Below are positions 12,001 to 21,000 of a DNA stretch of 31,477 bases, one piece after another (the first letter of the stretch is position 1; every line of letters starts with the position of its first letter). The DNA lies in the NCBI GenBank assembly GCA_049423065.1, contig JBMSQB010000054.1, positions 1 to 31,477 of the forward strand. Direction: 5' to 3'. The notes beneath the pieces are model-generated. The model did no database searches. It was not told the origin of the DNA and was given only the letters and a program-made list of their open reading frames with translations. Origin of the DNA: SYIM01 sp041182885. GTDB taxonomy: Bacteria > Pseudomonadota > Gammaproteobacteria > Burkholderiales > Burkholderiaceae_E. Both the position numbers and the translations under genes were made by a program.

Positions 12001-15000
12001 GATCCGCATCGAGGATGTGCTGTTCGCGCTGCCGGACATGCTGGACTATCTCAACACGGTTGATCTGGACAAGCTGGGCCTTGGCGAGCTTCCGTTCCTC
12101 GACACCGCCTTGTCCGAGGTCCTGAACGTGGCCGACGTGTTCAAGACCGAAGTGATCGACAAGATCGATTTCAACCGGCCAATGAAGCGCTGGGTGGCAC
12201 TGCCTGGCGAGACGGGCTCAGCCACCGGCAAGGCCCGGGTCGAGGCGGGCGGCAACACCCTGATTGGCGCGCCCGGGCAGTTCAAGGCCTCGATGAAGGG
12301 TCACTATGTGACGATCGCCGGTGCGCAGCGTCCGGTCATCGATGTGGCGGAAGACGGCAGCAGCCTCGTGCTTGGCGGCAGCTTCCGCGACGCCGCATCC
12401 GACCTGGCCTATGAGGTGCACAAGAAGCGCGAGCGGATCCGTACCATGGGCGAGTTCGTCGATGCGCTCAACCGCTCGGGACTGCTCGGCAACAAGAAGG
12501 CGACCTTCAGCCCGCTCACACAGGAGCTGGTGGTGCCCGTGACACTTGGCGCCACGCTGACACCGGTTGAACTGCCGATCAATTTGGCGCTGGGTGGTGG
12601 CGACCTGTCGCTCTCCACCACTGCAGTCGCAAGCCTGGGTATCGGTATCGGTTCAACGCTAGACCTGGTGCTCAACCTCGGTGGCGAAGCGCCCGAATTT
12701 GCGATTGACAACTTCAAGCTGGACGCGAGCCTTTCGGCTGACGTAAAGGATCTCGCGGTCAATGCCCAGCTTGGCTTCCTCGGCATGACTGCCGGCGGCG
12801 CGGGTACCGGATCGGGGCTGCACATCGCGGGCCGGGCCACGCTCGAACTCGATCGCACGCCCAAGCAGGCGGGCGGTGCGCGCTTCAAGCTGAATGAGCT
12901 GCTCACCGAGGGCCTCACCAGCCTGCAGTTCGGCATCACGGGCGATGCCTATGCCCGCATGCGGGATCTCACACTCAAGACTGGCGGAGGCGCAGGCTTC
13001 AACATCGGTCGTGGGCTTGAGCTCGGCGTCTATGTGCCCGACTTCGCCAATATGGCGGGCTTCAAGCTCGTGTTCGATTCGGGCTTCGACATCACCGACA
13101 AGGCCGATCTGGACAAGCACGGGCTGACCGGCAAGGAGATCGTGGCGGTGGTGCCCGATCTCGGCTCGATCTTTGATGTGAGCCGGCTCAGCTTTGCCGA
13201 CATCATCGGCGGCATCCGCCTGGTGGGCGATGTGATCGAAGAGGCGATCGGCGATCAGCCGTTCTACACCGAGAAGATTCCGGTGATCGAACGCTCGCTT
13301 TCCGAGATGCTCGCCTTCGGCGACAACTTCCTCGCGAAGATCGAGGCCGCCGGCGCCACGCCGGCCGGCGCGCTCGATGAAGCCGAGAGGCTGATCGAGG
13401 AGGCGCTCGGGCTTGAGCCGTCGCTCCTCGATCTTTCAATCGACAACGACAAAAAGCTTCTGCGGATCGACCTCAATTACACGCTCGAGTTCGCCGAAGC
13501 GTTCAACCTCAAGCTCGATCTGCAGACGCTCCTCAAACTCGCGGGCGATGGGTTTGAACTGCCCCCTGCGATTGCGGAAATCTTTGATGTGTCGGGCGCA
13601 GCCGCGGGTCGTCTGAGCGCAGGGCTTGCGCTCTCTGCAGGGATCGGAATTGCGCTGCCCGGCGCGCCTGCGGGTACGCCTTTCGTGCAGCTCCTCGACC
13701 ACGATCCGGTCACCGGCAAGGGCACAAAGCTCGACCTCACCGCGTCGGTGCAGGCGGGCGGCGTCACGCTCAAGCTGAAGGTGGGACAGATCGAGGCGGG
13801 CATCTTCGACGGCACGATCGTGCTCGACGAAGACGCCGACATCAAGACGCTCGCGCCGGCCGCGCTGCGGGTCGCGCTCGAAAAAGGTCAGCCCAAGGTA
13901 TCGGCAGTAGGCGCGTTCGACATCGATCTGCCGCTCAAGCTCATGCTGAAGGGCAAGCCGGTTCCGCTGGGCGATCTGAGCGTCTATACCGACCCCGCGC
14001 TTGGCTCGGGTGGGGTGCAGGCGCTCTTTGAACAGATCGCAGGCGTGCGTGCGGCCGAGCCGTCGGTCCTGAAAGTCGATCTGCCCGACTTCGAGCGGCT
14101 GCTGTCGACCGACAACGCGCTCCTCAAGATGCTCTACGACCCGACGCCGGTGCTCGATGGCATCGATCTGGGGTTGGGCGAGCTGCAGAGCCTGTTCGAG
14201 GCCACGCTTGATGTTGATCTGCCCTTCATCGGCAATGGCCTGGCCGAGGTGGGGACGATGATCGGCGATCTGCGCGGCGGGCTGCTGCTTGAGCTGCGCA
14301 ATTCGCTGCTGGGCGAGGACGGCCTGCCGGTACCCGGCAAGCCGGTTGAAATTCTGCAGAAGACGCTCTTTGACGCCTTCAATGGTCTGGGCATCCTGCA
14401 GGACACCAACCGTGACGGCAAGGTGAACGAGGCCGATGTTGATATCGGCTTCTATGACGTATCGGGCAAGCGCCTCATGACCTGGGTGAAGGGCATGCCC
14501 TTCCCGAAAGGTCCGGTCGATGCGATCCGCTTCGACATGGATCTGGGCGGCCGTATTCTGGGCGGTGGACTCGACATTCCGCTCGATCTCAATCTGCCCG
14601 GCTTTGAACTCAAGGTTGATGGCGGCTTTGCGCTCGATATCAGCTGGGCGTTCGATTTCTCGTTCGGGTTGTCCACGCAGGAAGGCTTCTATCTGGGCGT
14701 GAACCAGGACGAAAAGGTTCCGGAGCTGCGGCTGGATCTGGGCCTCTTCCTTGACGGTGATGCGAGCGACCCCGACAAGATCACGGCCTTCGAAGGCCGC
14801 GGCAAGCTCCTGTTCTTTGAAGCCGGTCTCAAGGATATCGATCACGACCCGAACAAGCCCGGCCATCAGCCCAGCGCACTCACGGGCCGCCTTGCGCTCG
14901 ATGTGGTGGGCGATGGCGCGGGCCGGCTCACGCTCGGCAAGGTGCTTTCGGACGGGCTGTCGGTCTTGCGGCCGAGCTTTGTCGTGGACGCCGATCTGCG

Positions 15001-18000
15001 GTTGGGCCTGTTCCTTGCCGCGACCGGGCTACCCAAGCTCGAGGCGGATTTTGTGTTCGACTGGGGCTGGTCGCTCGACGATCCTGGCAAGGTCGAGATT
15101 CCCCGCATCAACATCGAAAACCTGCGGCTTGATCTCAAGTCGACGGTGCTGGACTGGCTGCTGCCGATTGCTGACAAGGTGGCCAAGGGCGTGGCGCCGT
15201 TCAAGGACATCGTGAACGCGCTCGTCACGCCCATTCCGGGTCTCGAGCAGGTGGTGAAGGAGGATCCGACCCTGCGAGGCGTGATCAGCAAGGTGGTTGC
15301 GCTCCAGGACCCGAAAGCACCGCCCATCAACTGGGCCTTCCTCGATGCAGTGCGCTTTGCGCTCGAGATGCCTGAGGCGGTCCGCACGCTCGCCGCAATC
15401 GGTTCGGGCATGCCGCTGGGCAGCCTCTACAACCTTGGCCGCCCTGACTTCCGGTTCCAGGCAGCCAAGATCGGCACCGGCCCGAGCAGTGACGCGTCGG
15501 TGCTCGACAAACTCACCCTCGAGGTCGGCAAACTCGGCGACAAAGCCTCGGGTGGTGTCAAGACCAGCGGCAGCGCGACCGAGCGCTCGGGCCTGGTGTT
15601 CCTGCCCTACATCCTCGACATCGGCAACTGGGCGAAGATGTTCAGTGGCGGCAACGCCACGCTCTTCACCTACGAGTTGCCGCTGCTCGACTTCGGTGTG
15701 AGCTTCGACGTTCAACTCGCACGGATTCCGGTTCCGATCCCGCCTGTCTCCTGGATCCAGATCGTGATCGGCGCCTTCGGCAGCGCCCGCGGCTATGTGG
15801 ACCTCGCCTTCGGCTTTGATACGTATGGCATCCAGAAGTTCATGGAGACCAACAACCTGCTCGACATCGCCGATGGCTTCTTCATCAACGACTATTCCCT
15901 GCCCGTGCTTCGCAATGGCTCGTTCGTACCGAACACAGGTGGCAAGGAGAAGCCCGAGTTCGGAATCGACCTCGAACTCGGACTGACTGGCGGCGTGAGC
16001 CTGGGCGGCGTTGCCGAACTCGGGCTGGGTGGCTCACTCACAGTCGGAATTGATGCCGATCTGAACGATATCCGCTATGCCAACGTCAAGCGTGATGCCA
16101 ACGGGCAGGTGACGCTTGCCGAGTTCACGGGCGACGGCAAGATTCGCGCTTCCGAGCTTCTGACGATGCTGGTGTACGAGAACCTCGGCCCGCTCAACCT
16201 GTTTGATCTCGACGCCGAACTCGGCGTGACAGGCAAGGTCTACGGGAAGGTCGGTATTCCGCCCTTCCAGGTGTCCGCGCAGGCACGGTTGTTCAACCTG
16301 AAGCTGCTCGAGCTGTCCTACGATGCACCCGTCATCCAGCCGCGCTTTGGCAGCGTGAGCAACGGCGTCCTCACGCTGTTCTCGGGCCCGCGTGCGGGGG
16401 ACCGCACCTACATCGACACCACCGACTCGGGCGAAATCTGGAAGCTGAGCGGCTCGGGCGGCAAGGTGCAGGTGGAATTTGCCGGCAAGTTTTATCGAGA
16501 ATTCACCGGCGTCAACCGTATCGAGGTTGACCTGGGCCAGGGCAACGACAGCTTCGATGCGGCGCGTCTGAGCGATGTGACCGTATTCGCCAAGGGCGGT
16601 GGCGGCGATGACACCATCATCCTGGGCCAGGCTGGCGGCATGGCGTTTGACGAGGAAGGCCACAACACGCTGAAGGCGGTGGAAAGCAGCACGGCGCCGG
16701 TCACGCTGATCGGCGGTGCGGGCAATGATTCGCTTACTGGCGGCGCAGGCAATGATCTGTTGATCGCAGGCCCGGGCAGCAATACGCTCACGGGTGGCAA
16801 GGGTGACGATGTGTTGTTTGCGCTCGAGGGGGGTAATCGCCTGACCGGTGGCGATGGCGTGGATCGCTATGTGTTCATCGGGTCGCTGGGTGCAAACCGG
16901 ATGATCGAAAAGGGCGATGAGGCCTCAATCCTCGATTTCTCCGGCGTCATCCCGGCCGAACTCGCAGCCTTTACCGGTCCGGTCGTTGGCGCGCCGACGG
17001 TCTCGATCCCGGCGGGCTTTACCGCCACGCGTGGCGGCCCTGCCCATCTGCTGTTCCGCGGCACACCCTTCGCATTTGATGGCCCGGCCGACCGCCAGCT
17101 GACCGTGACGCTGCGCGTGCCCGACGGAGCCGTCAGCGCCAAGACCGCTGATCGCGTCACGGTGGGCGGCAGCGACACCGAACGCACCTTCAGCGGCACG
17201 CTTGCCGATCTGAATGCGTTCTTCACCACGCCAGGGCGGATCACCTACAACTACACGAGCAAGGAGGCGAGCCGGCCGTTGTCGGTCGAGGTGGCCTATG
17301 GCGCCTTCATCAACACCGCTCAGGCCACCATCACCGCAAGCCTCACGCTGGATCAGGTGCGCGGCTGGCGCGATGTGGCCGTGGCGGGTAACCGGCAGGT
17401 CGCGGTGGCCTCGCCCAGCACGGCGCTCTTCGCCAGTTCGCCGGGCGGCATCTGGCTGTCCACCGATGGTGGCACGACCTGGACCGAATCCGCGGCGCCC
17501 AAGGACCGACAGTACAGCGCGGTCGCGATCTCGGCCGATGGCCAGAAGATTGTCGCGGCGGTGACAGGCGGTGGGCTGCTCGCCTCAGCCGACGGTGGCA
17601 TCACCTGGGCGGACGCCGGTGCGCCGACCGATGCATACACCGACGTGCTCATTCTGGCAGACGGTCGCGTGATGGCGTCCGATCGCGCGATCCGCGAGCA
17701 GTATGTCAACAGCCCCACCGACAAGGGCTGGAGAAATACAACCGGTGTGGTTCGCATCTCGGATGCGCAAATGCGCAACTGGCGCGATGTGAGCGGGTTG
17801 CCGAACGCCAACTGGACCGATGTTGCGTCGACCGCCGACGGCCGCATCATGCTGGCGGTGTCGGGGCCGACCGAGTTCGGCACCACAGCGCCCTCGCTCT
17901 GGCTGGGTCGGGCGGCCACAGCCGGGGCGGCCCCGACCTGGACCCAGGCCACCACCGGCTTGCCATCAAACGCCAACTGGTCGGCAGTGGCGATCGATCC

Positions 18001-21000
18001 AACTGGCACGCGTGCCTACGTGGCCAACCGCGGCGGCACGATCTACCGGGCTGACCTGTCCAAACCCACGATCAGCTGGCAATCGACCGGCCTTGCATCA
18101 CGCGACTGGAATTCGCTCGCGTTTTCCGATGACGGACGATCGCTCGTTGCCGCAGCCAGCGGCCTGGGCAAGAGTGGCCTCTGGCTCCTGGAGGGGGCGG
18201 TGAGCGCGCCCAGCGTGGTGGCGGTGTCGGGATCATCGAACCGATTCCCGGGCACAGAGCCGCCAGCGGCTGCGGTGGATGGCAGCCGTTTCACCCCGCA
18301 TCTGAACTACGACAAAGCGGGTTCAGGTCTGGTGCTCACCCTTGATGCCGCCGCGGTCGTGACCCAGATCGCGCTCACCACCGCCAATGATGCACCCGAC
18401 CGAGACCCGGTCGAGGTCTCTATTTTTGGCTCCAACGGAGAAACGGCCTGGGCGAGCAGCGCCTGGAAGCCGGTGGCGGTGAACGTGCCCACCGGGCTCA
18501 CCACGGCGCGCGGCGCGACCCAGATCGCGAGTTTTGCGAACGCCACGGGCTACCAGCACTACAAGATCGTGTTCACCAAGCTGCGTGATGCAAACGCGGC
18601 CCTCGGCGCGCAGGTCGCCGAGGTTGATCTGTTCCCGCTCAACGGCTGGCGGCCCATCAATACTGCAGGGCTGTCGCCGGTCGATCTGCTCGGCTTCCCA
18701 GTCGATCTCGAGTGGAACTCCGCGGTGTTCGGCCAGGGCGGTCAATCGATCGTGGCGGTGGCCTCGGGCAATCGGGTGTTCTCGGTACCGATTCCAACTT
18801 CGCACGCGGCACCCACGATCAGCGTCCCGGCGAGCCTCGAGGTGAATCCGGGCGGCTCGAGCGATCTCACGTTCGCTCCCGATACACTGGTCGATGCCGA
18901 CTCCCCGTCGGTCACCCTCTCGCTTTCGCTGAGCGATCCCGCTCTCGGCACGGTCGCGATCGACCGCGTGGCGGCGGTCGCGGCGGGGCTTGCGGTGGGT
19001 GCCGAGGGTGCCACGCCGACGCTCCACGGATCGCCCGCTGCGGTGTCGGCATTCCTCGAGAAGACAGGTGCGGTGAGCGTGTCGCTCGGGTTTGGTGCCC
19101 AGGACGCTGCGCTCGAACTTGCCGCGAGTGACGGTCTGGAGACGACCCGTGCCCGTCTGCCGCTTGCGGCCACGCAACCGCTTGCGATCAAGGCGAACTA
19201 CAACGGCGGCGCGCTCGAGATCATCGATCTGCGCGGCAATGATCTGAGACTGAATCGCTTCGTGTTGTCCAACACCACGCTGGGACCGCTCAATGACGAG
19301 CTCACCATCCAGCGCCTCACGGCGACGCCGCTGGTGGTGAGCGCCTCGGGCGGGCCTGACCGGTATGTGTTCGATGCCGGGAGCACCGAGGGCGATGTCA
19401 CGCAGACCGTGCAAATCCGTGACACCGCCGCCCGGGATCTCGCCAACGACACGCTGGTCATGCGGATGAAGTCGCTGCAGTTCTCCACCACCGGCAATGT
19501 GCTCGAGCTCGGCGCTGGCGAGGTGCTGAGTGGCGTCGAGCGGGTGGTGTGGGACCAGGGACTGCGCGAGCTGGTGGTGATCGGCGATGTCGTCACGCTC
19601 AAGCCCCAGGCCGGGCAGACGTCGGTCAATCTGGGTCAGACCCGGCTTCGCATCGAGGCCGAGCGGCTGGTGGTGGAAGGCCGGATTCAGGCCAAGTCAG
19701 TCGTGCTCGATGTCAGCGGCCTGGTCGAGATGAAGGGCGAGCTGCTCGATGAGTCGGGCGGGGCGGTGGACCCCGGGGCGGCGCGGGTGGCCAAACCGGT
19801 CACGCTTGCGGCCGGCAATGTCGATCTGGGATCGCTCGTGGCGGGCGCAGCCGGCGCGGGGCTTCAGGTGGTTCCGGATGACGCGACCACGCCCATCAAG
19901 CTCGGCGCGAGCACGCAGCCGGCGGCGCGGTCGCTGGGCGGATCGATCAACCTCGATCCCGCGGGTCTGACTGGCGTCAAGCTGCCGGTGCTGGTGTTGG
20001 GTGCAAGCGGTGGTACCAACCCGGTCGCGCTGGGTGGCAGCGGCTCGGCCCTCGCGCTCTCGACCGATCTGGTGGTGATGGCACAGGGTGAGGGCGGTCG
20101 GATCGAAGTGGGCGGCGAGATGAGCGGCCAAAAGCTCGAGATCTACGGCCCAGGCAACACCACGGTGTTTGCTGCCGACACATCGGTGGCGATGAAGGAC
20201 AGCATCCTGATCGATGACTCGGTTCGGTTTGACGGCGCGGTCACGGTCTCCGCGGGAGAGGGCGCCGTCACTGCCCGCGACCTCACGATCACGGGCCGCA
20301 TCAATGGCGGCTTGGGCGGCGACGATCCGACCACGTCCGACTTCGAAGGCGACACGCTTGCCTTGAAGAGTAACGGCGGCGTGGTGCAGGTGTCGGGCCG
20401 GGTCGGAAACGGCATCGGCCTGCTTGAATTGGTGTCGGGCGGCACCGGTTACGCGGATGGCACTTATACCAATGTCGACCTGATCGGCGGTACCGGTGCG
20501 GGTGCGACCGCCACCGTCGAAGTCAGTGGTGGCTCGGTCGTGTCGGTGATGATCCATGGTGGCGGTGCGGGCTACCGCACCGGCGACCTGATCCGGATCG
20601 CGCGTTCCAGCCTGGGTGATCTATCGGGCAAGGCGCAGGGTTTCTCGGCGCGGGTCACCGGTGTCACCGCGCTCGAAAAACTCACCGTAACCGGTGCGCG
20701 CGACGTGATTTTTGATGAAAAGGTGGTGGTCGACGGCGATCTGGTGATTCAGGCAAGTGGCAGCGTGCAGTTCCTCGACGAGGTAAGGATCACCGGCGGC
20801 GGCAGGCTGATCATCGAGGGGGCGGCCGAGCTGATCATCAACAACGGCATGGAATTCGAGGCGCCCGCGGGCGCGACCGCTGGCGGGCTTGAATTCGACG
20901 GCCAGTTGGCGGGCTCGACGGTGAGCTTCCCCGCGGGTATCGCGGCGGGAGACGCCAATCGCGTGGCGATTGCCGGAGTGGTTTCGCTCGATATGGCCCG

